DNA of 64,000 nt from Massilia norwichensis (GTDB lineage: Bacteria; Pseudomonadota; Gammaproteobacteria; Burkholderiales; Burkholderiaceae_D). The position numbers were made by a program, and so were the translations under genes. A model generated the notes under the pieces. That model had not been told where the DNA came from and did not search any database. It saw only the letters and a list, made by a program, of their open reading frames with translations. How positions within the stretch are numbered: the stretch's first letter is position 1; each line of letters begins with the position of its first letter. Below, one piece after another: positions 29,746-38,027 of this stretch. The DNA is taken from NCBI RefSeq assembly GCF_024753245.1, contig NZ_JANUGX010000003.1, positions 186,001-250,000 on the forward strand, read 5' to 3'.

Positions 29746-30174
29746 ATGAAAAAACTCGCCATCATTCTTGCAGTTGCCGCCCTGAGCGGCTGCGCGACCC
29801 AGTATCCGGGTCCCGCCAACTACGGCACCCGCGCCTATGCGCAGGCGCCTGACGCCAACGGCTGGCAAGTGGTCTCGGTGACCCCGGTCCCGAACGGTAC
29901 CGCCGCCCAAGCCGCCGCATCGGGCGACGCCGGCCGCGTCACGACTTCGGACGTCGTCACCTACAGCCCTGCACCGTCCAGCACCACCTACGTGACCCAG
30001 CCGGTCTACGTGCCGGCGCCGGTGTATGCGCCGGCCCCGATCTACGCGCCGGCCCCGGTCTACGATCCGTTCTGGACCCCGCCGATCTCGATCGGCCTCG
30101 GCTTCAGCTGGAGCAATTGGGGTCACGGCCACCGTGGCTACCACGGCGGCGGACGCTGGCGCGGTCATCGCTAA
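29746..30174 (+). CDS. Small lipoprotein with VYAPAP repeats
   Basis: A 142-residue predicted lipoprotein. The signal MKKLAIILAVAALSGC ends in the lipobox LSGC. The middle has repeated PVYVPAPVYAPAPIYAPAPVYDP units, and the C-terminus has the WTPPISIGLGFSWSNWGHGHRGYHGG pattern seen in small Gly/His/Trp-rich outer-membrane-associated lipoproteins. GAGGAGAACCGCC is a good ribosome binding site for the ATG at 29746; an in-frame GTG at 29731 is the alternative. A strong terminator follows at 30199. The function is unknown. Confidence 0.78.
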   Translation: MKKLAIILAVAALSGCATQYPGPANYGTRAYAQAPDANGWQVVSVTPVPNGTAAQAAASGDAGRVTTSDVVTYSPAPSSTTYVTQPVYVPAPVYAPAPIYAPAPVYDPFWTPPISIGLGFSWSNWGHGHRGYHGGGRWRGHR

Positions 30175-30198
30175 AATCAGATAGTTGCACTAAAATGG

Positions 30199-30231
30199 GG
30201 AGGTCGCACGCTGTGCGGCCTCCTTTTTTTT
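30199..30231 (+). terminator. Rho-independent terminator
   Basis: An 11-bp stem GGAGGTCGCAC / GTGCGGCCTCC with one G-T pair (30199-30209 and 30213-30223) and a GCT loop, followed by eight T. It closes the lipoprotein gene. Confidence 0.88.
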
Positions 30232-30314
30232 CGCCCGTCCATACACCCCCTTCCTTACGTTTTTCTTACGTATTTGCATGAATGACGCATGGTGCATCGC
30301 GTCACATGAATCGT

Positions 30315-30343
30315 TTGCTGTTGCTCAATTGCCATCCTACAAT
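30315..30343 (+). promoter_or_regulatory. Candidate sigma-70 promoter for the branched-chain amino acid operon
   Basis: TTGCTG (30315-30320), 17-bp spacer, TACAAT (30338-30343). It would start transcription about 84 bp before the ATG at 30434. This is the best-spaced candidate promoter I found in the window. Confidence 0.5.
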
Positions 30344-30433
30344 GGCCCGACGATGGGTCTGCGCCAGCCGATCCGCCCCGGTACCGGCGCCCACCGGCGC
30401 ACGGCAAAAACGAAGTCAATAACGGAGACAGCA

Positions 30434-31588
30434 ATGGATTTCAAATTGAAAGCATTGGTTGCAGGGGTTGCACTGGGTTTGTCGATGTCCGCCATGGCCG
30501 CCGAGCCGATCAAGATCGGCGTGTCCGGTCCCTTCACCGCGGGCTCGGCGCCGATGGGCGTGTCGATGCGCGACGGCGTGCGCCTCGCGGCGGCGGAAAT
30601 CAATGCCAAGGGCGGCGTGCTGGGACGCCAGCTGCAATTGGTCGAGCGCGACGATGAAGCCAAGCCGGAACGCGGCGTGCAGATCGCCCAGGAGCTGATC
30701 AACAAGGAAAAGGTCGTGGCCACCGTCGGCTACATCAACACCGGCGTGGCGCTGGCCTCGCAGCGCTTCTACCAGCAGGCCAAGATCCCGGTGATGAACA
30801 ACGTCGCCACCGGCTCGATCATCACCAAGCAGTTCGCCAACCAGCCGGAAAACTACGTCTTCCGCAACTCCGCCAACGACACCATCCAGTCGACCATGAT
30901 CGCCGAGGAAGCGATCCGCCGCGGCTTCAAGAAGCCCGCGATCCTGGCCGATTCGACCAACTACGGCCAGCTGGGCCGCGAAGACCTCGAGAAGGTGCTG
31001 GCAACGAAAAACGTGAAGCCGGTCTCGATCGAGAAGTACAACATCGGCGACGTCGACATGACCGCCCAGCTGCTGCGCGCCAAGCAGGCTGGCGCCGACG
31101 TCGTGCTCACCTACGGCATCGGCCCGGAACTGGCGCAGATCGCCAACGGCATGCAGAAGCTGGGCTGGAAGGTGCCGATCGTCGGCAGCTGGACCCTGGC
31201 GATGGCCAACTTCATCGACAACGCCGGCGCCAACGGCAACGGCACCCGCATGCCGCAGACCTTCATCCAGAACCCGGACACGCCCAAGCGCAAGGCCTTC
31301 ATCGACGCCTACGTCAAGGCCTACAACCCGCCGAACGGCCGCATGCCGTCGGCGGTGTCGGCCGCCCAGGGCTACGACTCGATCTACCTGCTGGCCGCAG
31401 CGATCCAGCAGGCCGGCAGCACGGAAGGACCGAAGATCGCCGCCGCGCTGGAAAACCTGAAGACCCCGATCGAAGGCGTGGTCACCACCTACAACAAGCC
31501 CTACAGCAAGACCGACCACGAGGCCATCAACTTCGAGAACACCAAGTTCGGCGAAGTGCAGAATGGGCGCGTGGTGCCGGTGAAGTAA
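30434..31588 (+). CDS. Branched-chain amino acid ABC transporter substrate-binding protein (LivJ/LivK-like)
   Basis: A 384-residue periplasmic binding protein with signal peptide MDFKLKALVAGVALGLSMSAMA. The mature part starts EPIKIGVSGPFTAGSAPMGVSM and continues as a type I periplasmic fold typical of LivJ/LivK (LQLVERDDEAKPERGVQIAQELI). The exact ligand (Leu/Ile/Val or another branched or aromatic compound) cannot be read. It is followed by permease and ATPase genes of one ABC system, with a palindromic repeat between this gene and livH. AACGGAGACAGCA supports the start; the longer upstream frame is non-coding. Confidence 0.92.
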   Translation: MDFKLKALVAGVALGLSMSAMAAEPIKIGVSGPFTAGSAPMGVSMRDGVRLAAAEINAKGGVLGRQLQLVERDDEAKPERGVQIAQELINKEKVVATVGYINTGVALASQRFYQQAKIPVMNNVATGSIITKQFANQPENYVFRNSANDTIQSTMIAEEAIRRGFKKPAILADSTNYGQLGREDLEKVLATKNVKPVSIEKYNIGDVDMTAQLLRAKQAGADVVLTYGIGPELAQIANGMQKLGWKVPIVGSWTLAMANFIDNAGANGNGTRMPQTFIQNPDTPKRKAFIDAYVKAYNPPNGRMPSAVSAAQGYDSIYLLAAAIQQAGSTEGPKIAAALENLKTPIEGVVTTYNKPYSKTDHEAINFENTKFGEVQNGRVVPVK

Positions 31589-31620
31589 GCCCGCGTAGAG
31601 CAAACGCTCGCGTATCACCC

Positions 31621-31701
31621 CGTCATTCCCGCGGAAGCGGGAATCCATGCCGAGCCGATCGAAGTCACTCAGCATGGGTTCCCGCTTTCGCGGGAACGAC
31701 G
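31621..31701. repeat. BIME-like palindromic repeat, copy A
   Basis: The element opens with CGTCATTCCCGC-GGAA-GCGGGAAT and closes with GGGTTCCCGC...GCGGGAACGACG. The linker arms CCATGCCGAG and CTCAGCATGG pair imperfectly, giving one long hairpin. It lies between the substrate-binding gene and livH of the same ABC system. Three further copies occur in the window. Confidence 0.85.
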
Positions 31702-31732
31702 GTTCACATTACTTGCGCCGTACGGGTTAATT

Positions 31733-32623
31733 ATGGACATCCTCCTTCAGCTGGTCGTCTCCGGGATCGCGCTCGGCATGATCTATGCCGTCATCGCGTT
31801 CGGCTATCAACTCACTTTCGCCACCTCCGGCACCCTGAACTTCGGCCAGGGCGAGGCCCTGATGCTGGGCGCGCTGGTCGGGCTGTCCTTGGTCGGCACC
31901 ATCCACGGCGGCCCCTACATCAGCTACTGGCTGATGATCCCGCTGGTGATGGTGTTCGGCGCCATCCAGGGCATGTTCGTCGAGTGGATCGGCGTGCGCC
32001 CGGCGATCCGCATCAAGTCCGAATTCGGCTGGATCATGTCCACCATCGCGCTGGCCATCATCTTCAAGAACGTGGCCGAGAACATCTGGGGCAAGGACGT
32101 TCTGCCCTTCCCCTCCCCGATCTCGTCCGAACCGTTCACGGTGATGGGCGCGAACGTGCAGCCGATGCAGGTGGCGGTGATCATCGGCGCCGTCGCCATC
32201 ATGCTGGCGGTCGAGATCTTCAACCGCAAGTCGATCTACGGCAAGGCGGTGGTCGCCACCTCGAACGACCGCGACGCGGCCGGCCTCATGGGCATCAACA
32301 CACGCATGGTGATCACCTTCTCGTATGCGCTGTCCTCGGCGACGGCGGCCTTCGCGGGCGCCCTGATCGCGCCGCTCACCCTCACCTCGGCCAACATGGG
32401 CGCCTCGCTGGGCCTGAAGGCCTTCGCGGTGGCGATCATCGGCGGCCTGACCTCGGGCGTGGGCGCGATCGTCGGCGGCATCATCCTCGGCATCGCCGAA
32501 ACCGCCACCGGCTTCTACCTGTCCACCGGCTACAAGGAAGTGCCGGGACTGGTGTTGCTGCTGCTGGTGCTGGCGGTGAAACCTTCCGGCCTGTTCGGCA
32601 AGGCCGCGATCAAGAAAGTCTGA
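31733..32623 (+). CDS. livH: Branched-chain amino acid ABC transporter permease LivH
   Basis: A 296-residue inner-membrane permease with about eight helices and the LivH pattern (QLVVSGIALGMIYAVIAFGYQL, then FGQGEALMLGAL and AVAIIGGLTSGVGAIVGGIILG). It forms the translocation channel with the LivM half of the next gene. The following gene begins 2 bp after the stop, so the two are translationally close. The start has no strong ribosome binding site. A palindromic repeat (31621-31701) lies between it and the substrate-binding gene and might uncouple expression within the operon. Confidence 0.93.
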   Translation: MDILLQLVVSGIALGMIYAVIAFGYQLTFATSGTLNFGQGEALMLGALVGLSLVGTIHGGPYISYWLMIPLVMVFGAIQGMFVEWIGVRPAIRIKSEFGWIMSTIALAIIFKNVAENIWGKDVLPFPSPISSEPFTVMGANVQPMQVAVIIGAVAIMLAVEIFNRKSIYGKAVVATSNDRDAAGLMGINTRMVITFSYALSSATAAFAGALIAPLTLTSANMGASLGLKAFAVAIIGGLTSGVGAIVGGIILGIAETATGFYLSTGYKEVPGLVLLLLVLAVKPSGLFGKAAIKKV

Positions 32624-32625
32624 CG

Positions 32626-34584
32626 ATGAAGAAGAATCCCACTCTGCTGGCCGCCATCGTCGCGGGGATCGTCCTGGTCCTGGCCTACCCGCTGCTGTTC
32701 ACCAATCCCTACTATGTGCACCTGGCCGAGACCATCCTGATCTACGCGATCCTGTTATATGGTCTCGACATCGTGGTCGGCTACACCGGCCAGGTCTCGC
32801 TGGGCCACGCCGGCCTGTTCGGCATCGGCTCCTACGCCACCGGCATCCTGGTGTTGAAACTCGGCGCGCCCTGGTTCGTCGCGGTCCCGGCCAGCATCGC
32901 CTTCGCCGCGCTGTTCGGCGCCATCCTGGCGCTGCCGGCCCTGCGCGTGACCGGGCCCTATCTGGCGATGGTGACGCTGGCCTTCGGCACCATCGTGCAG
33001 ATCCTGATCAACGAGATGACCTTCCTGACCGAAGGCCCGCTCGGCATCCAGCTGCAAAAGCCCAGCGTGTTCGGACGCGAGCTGACCGAGGTCGAGTACT
33101 ACTACGCGGTGGCCGGCTTCATGCTGCTCTCGCTGCTGCTGGTACACCGCCTGCTGCGCTCGCACGTCGGGCGCGCCTTCGAGGCCTTGCGCGACAGCCC
33201 GATCGCCTCGGATTGCATGGGCGTCTCGGTCTACCGCTACAAGGTGTACGCCTTCGTGATCAGCGCCGGCTTCGCAGGCCTGGCCGGCAGTTTGTACGCC
33301 TATTCGGAACAGTACATCTCGCCGAACAGCTACAACTTCGAGCTGACCATCCTGTTCCTGCTGGCCGTGATCATGGGTGGACGCAAGAGCCGCCTGGGTT
33401 CCCTGATCGGCGCCACCATCGTCGTCATGCTTCCCAGCCTGCTGTCCGACATCGAGGTGTTCCGCAAGATCGCGGTGACGGCGGCGGTCGTTGCCGTGAT
33501 CGTCGCCGCACTGATGATCGCGAAGCGCCGCACCACCGTCGGCCGCGCGGCGGTGCCGGTGCTGGCGACGCTGGCGCTGGCCGTGGTCGCCTACAAACTC
33601 GAGAGCATGGTCGACTGGCGCCTGACCATCTTCGGCCTGATGACCCTGTTCGTGGTCTACTACCTGCAGGACGGTATCGTCGGCTTCTTCAAGAGCCTGA
33701 TGGGACGTGGGCGCTCGCACGTGGTGGCGAGCGAAGGCGCCGGCGCGGCCGACCCGTTTGCCGGCATCCGCGCCGACGCGGGCGACGCCAAGGGCGAACT
33801 GCTGCGCGTGGAACAGGTGCTGATGCAGTTCGGCGGCCTGAAGGCGCTGAACATGGTCGACCTGAATATCGCGCGCGGCACCGTGCACGGCCTGATCGGC
33901 CCGAACGGCTCGGGCAAGAGCACGATGATGAACGTCCTGACCGGCATCTACAAACCGACCGCCGGCGCCGTCGTGTATGCCGGCCAGCCCATCGCCGGCC
34001 GCACGCCCTCGCAGATCGCGCTGGGCGGCATCGCGCGCACCTTCCAGAACGTGCAGCTGTTCGGCGAGATGACGGCGCTGGAAAACGTGCTGGTCGGCCT
34101 GCACCACAGCTTCCGCGCGACCTGGCTGGACGTAATGCTGTCGACCCCGCGCTACCGCCGCGAGGAGCTGGCGGCGCGTGCGCGCGCGGCCGCGATCCTG
34201 GACTTCATCGGCCTGGCGGAACTGGCCAACGAGGAAGCGCGCAACCTCCCCTACGGCAAGCAGCGCCTGCTCGAGATCGGCCGCGCGCTGGCGCTCGACC
34301 CGCGCCTGCTGCTGCTGGACGAACCGGCCGCCGGCCTGACCGCGCCCGACATCCGCGAGCTGATGGCGATCATCCGCAAGATCCGCGACCACGGCATCAC
34401 TATCGTGCTGATCGAGCACCACATGGACGTCGTGATGTCGATCTCGGACACCGTCACCGTACTCGACTTCGGCCAGAAGATCGCCGAAGGCACACCGGGC
34501 AAGGTGCAGTCCGATCCGCGGGTCATCGACGCCTACCTTGGCGGCGCCGCCGAGACCACGCCGCCGCAACCGGCGGCACTGTAA
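32626..34584 (+). CDS. LivM-LivG fusion: permease plus ATP-binding subunit
   Basis: A 652-residue single protein joining two subunits that are usually separate. Residues 1-355 are a LivM-type permease (YTGQVSLGHAGLFGIGSYATG, SLYAYSEQYISPNS), with extra hydrophobic helices up to about 355. A linker (about 370-395) follows. Then comes a LivG-type ATPase with Walker A GPNGSGKS (425-432), signature-like LPYGKQRLLEIGRAL and Walker B LLLLDEP. The frame is continuous with no sign of frameshift. A LivM-LivG fusion is known in some Burkholderiales, so it looks genuine. It works with LivH, the separate LivF ATPase and the substrate-binding protein. Confidence 0.9.
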   Translation: MKKNPTLLAAIVAGIVLVLAYPLLFTNPYYVHLAETILIYAILLYGLDIVVGYTGQVSLGHAGLFGIGSYATGILVLKLGAPWFVAVPASIAFAALFGAILALPALRVTGPYLAMVTLAFGTIVQILINEMTFLTEGPLGIQLQKPSVFGRELTEVEYYYAVAGFMLLSLLLVHRLLRSHVGRAFEALRDSPIASDCMGVSVYRYKVYAFVISAGFAGLAGSLYAYSEQYISPNSYNFELTILFLLAVIMGGRKSRLGSLIGATIVVMLPSLLSDIEVFRKIAVTAAVVAVIVAALMIAKRRTTVGRAAVPVLATLALAVVAYKLESMVDWRLTIFGLMTLFVVYYLQDGIVGFFKSLMGRGRSHVVASEGAGAADPFAGIRADAGDAKGELLRVEQVLMQFGGLKALNMVDLNIARGTVHGLIGPNGSGKSTMMNVLTGIYKPTAGAVVYAGQPIAGRTPSQIALGGIARTFQNVQLFGEMTALENVLVGLHHSFRATWLDVMLSTPRYRREELAARARAAAILDFIGLAELANEEARNLPYGKQRLLEIGRALALDPRLLLLDEPAAGLTAPDIRELMAIIRKIRDHGITIVLIEHHMDVVMSISDTVTVLDFGQKIAEGTPGKVQSDPRVIDAYLGGAAETTPPQPAAL

Positions 34585-34597
34585 AGGAGAACCCGGC

Positions 34598-35326
34598 ATG
34601 TTAGCGATCCAGAACCTGCACGCCGCCTACGGCAAGGTCGAAGTCCTGCACGGGATCTCGCTCGAAGTCCCGAAGGGCAAACTGGTCACCCTCATCGGCA
34701 GCAACGGCGCCGGCAAGACCACCACCATGCGCGCCATCTCGGGCATGATCAAGCCGAAGAGCGGCAGCGTGCAACTCGACGGCCGCGACATCACCGGTCT
34801 CGATTCGCACCGCATCGCGCGCGCCGGCCTGGCCCATTCGCCGGAAGGCCGGCGCGTGTTCGCGACCATGAGCGTGACCGACAACCTGCTGCTCGGCGCC
34901 TTCCCGCGCTTCACGCGCGCGCGGCCAAAAGGCGACGTCCAGCACGACCTCGAACGCGCGCTGGAACTGTTCCCGCGCCTGAAGGAACGCCGCACCCAGC
35001 TGGCCGGGACGCTGTCCGGCGGCGAGCAGCAGATGCTGGCGATGGCGCGCGCCGTCATGCTCAATCCCGAGGTGATCCTGCTCGACGAACCGTCGATGGG
35101 CCTGGCGCCCATCTTAGTGGACGAAGTCTTCCGCATCATCGCGCGCTTGAAATCCGAAGGCGTGACCATGCTGCTGGTCGAGCAGTTCGCGCAGGCGGCG
35201 CTGAACGTGGCCGATTATGGTTATGTGCTGGAGAACGGCAGCATTGCCGTGCATGGGCCGGCGGCGAGTCTCAAGACCGATCCGAAGGTGGTGGCGGCTT
35301 ATCTGGGCGGCGGCCACGCCCATTGA
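34598..35326 (+). CDS. livF: Branched-chain amino acid ABC transporter ATP-binding protein LivF
   Basis: A 242-residue ABC ATPase of the LivF type: Walker A GSNGAGKTT, signature LSGGEQQMLAMARA, Walker B VILLDEPSMGLAP, and the switch His within LLVEQFAQ. AAGGAGAACCCGGC precedes the ATG at 34598, 13 bp after the fusion gene. It is the last gene of the ABC operon. The C-terminus ends GGGHAH. The two ATPase subunits are LivF and the LivG half of the fusion. Confidence 0.95.
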   Translation: MLAIQNLHAAYGKVEVLHGISLEVPKGKLVTLIGSNGAGKTTTMRAISGMIKPKSGSVQLDGRDITGLDSHRIARAGLAHSPEGRRVFATMSVTDNLLLGAFPRFTRARPKGDVQHDLERALELFPRLKERRTQLAGTLSGGEQQMLAMARAVMLNPEVILLDEPSMGLAPILVDEVFRIIARLKSEGVTMLLVEQFAQAALNVADYGYVLENGSIAVHGPAASLKTDPKVVAAYLGGGHAH

Positions 35327-35327
35327 T

Positions 35328-35852
35328 TCAGGCGGGCGCGTGGCGCTCGAAATGCAGGCGGTCATACCACCGCCCCTGCAATTCGAAGCTGCGCCGCGAG
35401 CGCCCGTACTGCACGAAGCCGTTGCGCTCCAGGACGCGGATCGAGCCGGCGTTTTCGATGCTGGCGTCGGCCTCGATGCGTTTCAGGCCGAGCCGGCCGA
35501 AAGCGATTGCCAGTACCTGCCGCACCGCTGCGCTGGCGACGCCGCGACCGCCGGCGGACTGGCCGATGCGGTAGCCCAGCACACCGGAATGGAAGTGGGC
35601 GCGTTTGATGCCGCTGAGATTGACGCGTCCGAGTAGTTCCCCTTGTGCTGACTTCACCAGGAACTGGTAGCCGCGGTCGTTTGCCGCGTCTTCGATGGCG
35701 GCGCCGATTGCGCGGGCCACGCCTTCGCGCGAATAGTAGGCTGGCGGACGGGCATTGATCGTGGCTTCGAAGAAGGCGCGGTTCGCCAGTTCGAAGGCGA
35801 GCAGCGCGTCGAGGTCAGCATGGGCTGGCGGTATGAGAGCGATGGTGTCCAT
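35328..35852 (-). CDS. RimJ/RimL-type GNAT N-acetyltransferase
   Basis: A 174-residue GNAT acetyltransferase of the RimJ/RimL (ribosomal protein Ala acetyltransferase) type. Visible family marks are LLGRVNLSGIKR, VLGYRIGQSAGGRGVASAAVRQVL (acetyl-CoA binding Q/RxxGxG/A region) and ADASIENAGSIRVLERNGFVQYGRSRRSF. It probably acetylates small amines, amino acids or protein N-termini, but the acceptor is unknown. It is divergent from the class V aminotransferase at 35898, only 45 bp away, and converges with livF. Confidence 0.87.
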   Translation of the reverse strand: MDTIALIPPAHADLDALLAFELANRAFFEATINARPPAYYSREGVARAIGAAIEDAANDRGYQFLVKSAQGELLGRVNLSGIKRAHFHSGVLGYRIGQSAGGRGVASAAVRQVLAIAFGRLGLKRIEADASIENAGSIRVLERNGFVQYGRSRRSFELQGRWYDRLHFERHAPA

Positions 35853-35897
35853 GGGCGGTTATGATATTGGTTTCCGAACAACCCGTGGGAGCCCGCC

Positions 35898-37085
35898 ATG
35901 ATGCATCTGCCTGTAGCCGCGGCCTGCGACGACGAAGAATTCTGGCGCACCGTAGGCGCCCAGTATGCGCCCTCGCCGGACTTCATCAACCTGGAAAACG
36001 GCTACTTCGGCATGCCGGCAGAACCGGTGCGCGCCGCGCTGCGCCGCTACCAGGACGAGGTCGACCGCGAAGGTGCCTGGTTCCTGCGCGTGCGCTATCC
36101 CGAGCGCCACCGCCGGGTGCTGCAGGCACTGGCCGATTTCTGCGGCGTGTCCGCGGACGAGATTGTGCTGACCCGCAGCGCGGTCGAGTCTTTCAACATC
36201 CTGATCCAGGGCTACCCGTTCGAAGCCGGCGACGAGGTCCTGCTCGCCGGCCACGATTACGACAGCGTGATCGCCACCCTTGGCATGCTGGAGGCGCGCA
36301 AGGGCATCCGCCTGCGCATCGTCCAGGCGCCGCTCGACCCAGCCAGCGACGACGAGATCGTATCCTTGTACGAACGCGCAATCGGCCCGCGCACGCGCGC
36401 CGTGGTGCTGACCCACGTCGTGCACCGTACCGGACAGATCATGCCAGTGGCACGCATCGCCGCGATGGTGCGCCGCCATGGCGTCGATGCCATCGTCGAC
36501 GCCGCCCACTCGCTGGCGCTGCTGGACTACAAGGTGCCGGAACTGGGCGCGCCCTTCGGCGTGTTCAACCTGCACAAATGGGTGGGCGCCCCGCTCGGCC
36601 TCGGCATGCTCTACATCGCGCGCGAGCGCATCGCCGGGATCGCCCCGCTGTACGGCGACGTGTCGCATGCGCCAGGCGACATCGCCAAGCTGGCGCACTT
36701 CGGCGTGGTGCCGCCTGCGCCGATTCTCGCCGTCGAGGATGCGCTGGCGTTCTGCCGGCGCGTCGGCGTGCCCAACAAGGAGGCGCGCCTGCGCTACCTG
36801 AGCCACTACTGGATGGAGCAGGTACGCGATCTGCCCGGGGTGCGGGTCCTGAGCCCGCGCGACCCGCAGCGCTATTGCGCGCTCGGCGCCTTCGCCATCG
36901 ACGGCATGCCCGCCGAGGCCGTGGCGCAGCGCTTGATGGCGCGGCACCGGATCTTCACCGTCGTGCGCAAACTGAGCGAGTCGGCAGGGGCCAGCGATTG
37001 CGTGCGGGTCACGCCGCATCTGTACACCACGACCGCGGAGCTCGATGCGCTGGTCGCGGCGATCCGCGAACTCGCAGCCGGGTAG
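35898..37085 (+). CDS. Class V aminotransferase-fold PLP enzyme (isopenicillin N epimerase-like)
   Basis: A 395-residue PLP-dependent enzyme. The core features are VLTRSAVESFNILIQGYPF, the PLP-ring Asp in VDAAHSLALLDYK, and the PLP lysine in FNLHKWVGAPLGLGM. The closest named relatives are isopenicillin N epimerase-like and cysteine desulfurase-like proteins. There is no beta-lactam cluster here, so it is probably an unlinked member with unknown substrate. GGGAGCCCGCC gives the ribosome binding site; a second ATG follows immediately at 35901. There is no signal peptide. The rhombotarget lipoprotein gene starts 118 bp later in the same direction. Confidence 0.85.
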   Translation: MMHLPVAAACDDEEFWRTVGAQYAPSPDFINLENGYFGMPAEPVRAALRRYQDEVDREGAWFLRVRYPERHRRVLQALADFCGVSADEIVLTRSAVESFNILIQGYPFEAGDEVLLAGHDYDSVIATLGMLEARKGIRLRIVQAPLDPASDDEIVSLYERAIGPRTRAVVLTHVVHRTGQIMPVARIAAMVRRHGVDAIVDAAHSLALLDYKVPELGAPFGVFNLHKWVGAPLGLGMLYIARERIAGIAPLYGDVSHAPGDIAKLAHFGVVPPAPILAVEDALAFCRRVGVPNKEARLRYLSHYWMEQVRDLPGVRVLSPRDPQRYCALGAFAIDGMPAEAVAQRLMARHRIFTVVRKLSESAGASDCVRVTPHLYTTTAELDALVAAIRELAAG

Positions 37086-37202
37086 CGCAGCACGATACCG
37101 GCGGTCGCAAGCCACGGGCTGCCGCGTTCTTCTGTGTAATCCGCCATGCAGCAATGTCATCATGCCCAAGTCGGCCATCCCGGCCTCTCTCGAAAGGCAT
37201 GC

Positions 37203-38027
37203 ATGACGCGCTTCCTCACCCTCTTCTGCGTACTCGCCCTGCTCACGCTGGCGGGCTGCGCCTCGACCTTCGAGCATGGCGGCAAGCGCCAGGCCGGCAG
37301 CATCGTCGACTATCTCTACCCCGACGCCAAGGAAGCACCGAAAATGGAGCCGACCGTCACCCATCTACGCCTGCCGGTGCGGGTCGGCATCGCCTTCGTG
37401 CCGGGCGCTGGCCATGGCGCCGGACCGGAGGAAGCGGCGAAGACGCAGCTGCTGGAACGGGTCAAGGGCGCCTTCACGCAATATGACTATATCGGCAGCA
37501 TCGAAGTCATCCCCAGCGCCTACCTGCGTCCGCGCGGCGGCTTCGCCAACCTCGACCAGGTCGCACGCATGTTCAACCTCGACGTGATCGCGCTGGTCTC
37601 CTACGACCAGGTCCGTTTCAACGACACCAACCGCCTCGCAGTGCTGTACTGGACGGTGGTCGGCGCCTACCTGATCAAGGGCGACCAGTACGACGTGCAG
37701 ACCATGGTCGATGCCGCCGTGTTCGATGTGCGCAGCCGCAAGCTGCTGTTCCGGGCGCCGGGCACCAGCCAGGTCAAGGGCTCGGCCACCTTGGCGGGCT
37801 ACGGCAAGGAAGTGCGCGGCGCGCAAGCGGATGGCTACGCGCAGGCGGTCGAGCAGATGATCCCGCAATTACAGACCCGGCTCGCCGGCTTCAAGGAGCG
37901 CGCCAGGTCCGATCCGGGCATCCAGGTCGAGCGGCGCGATGGCAGGCAGGGTGCGGGCGGCATCGGCTGGGCGGCGGCGCTGCTGCTGATGGTTGTGGCC
38001 TGGGCCATCGGACGGCGCCATGCTTAG
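37203..38027 (+). CDS. Rhombotarget lipoprotein with GlyGly-CTERM tail
   Basis: A 274-residue lipoprotein with two membrane signals. The N-terminus has a lipobox LAGC (C19). The C-terminus (249-274) is QGAGGIGWAAALLLMVVAW followed by a short basic tail AIGRRHA, the GlyGly-CTERM layout of glycine motif, hydrophobic helix and basic end. The middle (about 60-235) is soluble with a DVIALVSYDQVRFND segment. The product matches the rhombotarget lipoprotein family, found beside rhombosortase, its presumed processing protease. It is followed by that protease with an 8-bp overlap (ATGCTTAG). AAAGG upstream supports the start at 37203. The role of the processed protein is unknown. Confidence 0.85.
   Translation: MTRFLTLFCVLALLTLAGCASTFEHGGKRQAGSIVDYLYPDAKEAPKMEPTVTHLRLPVRVGIAFVPGAGHGAGPEEAAKTQLLERVKGAFTQYDYIGSIEVIPSAYLRPRGGFANLDQVARMFNLDVIALVSYDQVRFNDTNRLAVLYWTVVGAYLIKGDQYDVQTMVDAAVFDVRSRKLLFRAPGTSQVKGSATLAGYGKEVRGAQADGYAQAVEQMIPQLQTRLAGFKERARSDPGIQVERRDGRQGAGGIGWAAALLLMVVAWAIGRRHA

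Noticed and set aside
32626..34584. LivM-LivG fusion as a sequencing error
   Set aside because: The frame is continuous, the linker is hydrophilic and plausible, and neither subunit has a separate start with a ribosome binding site at the junction.
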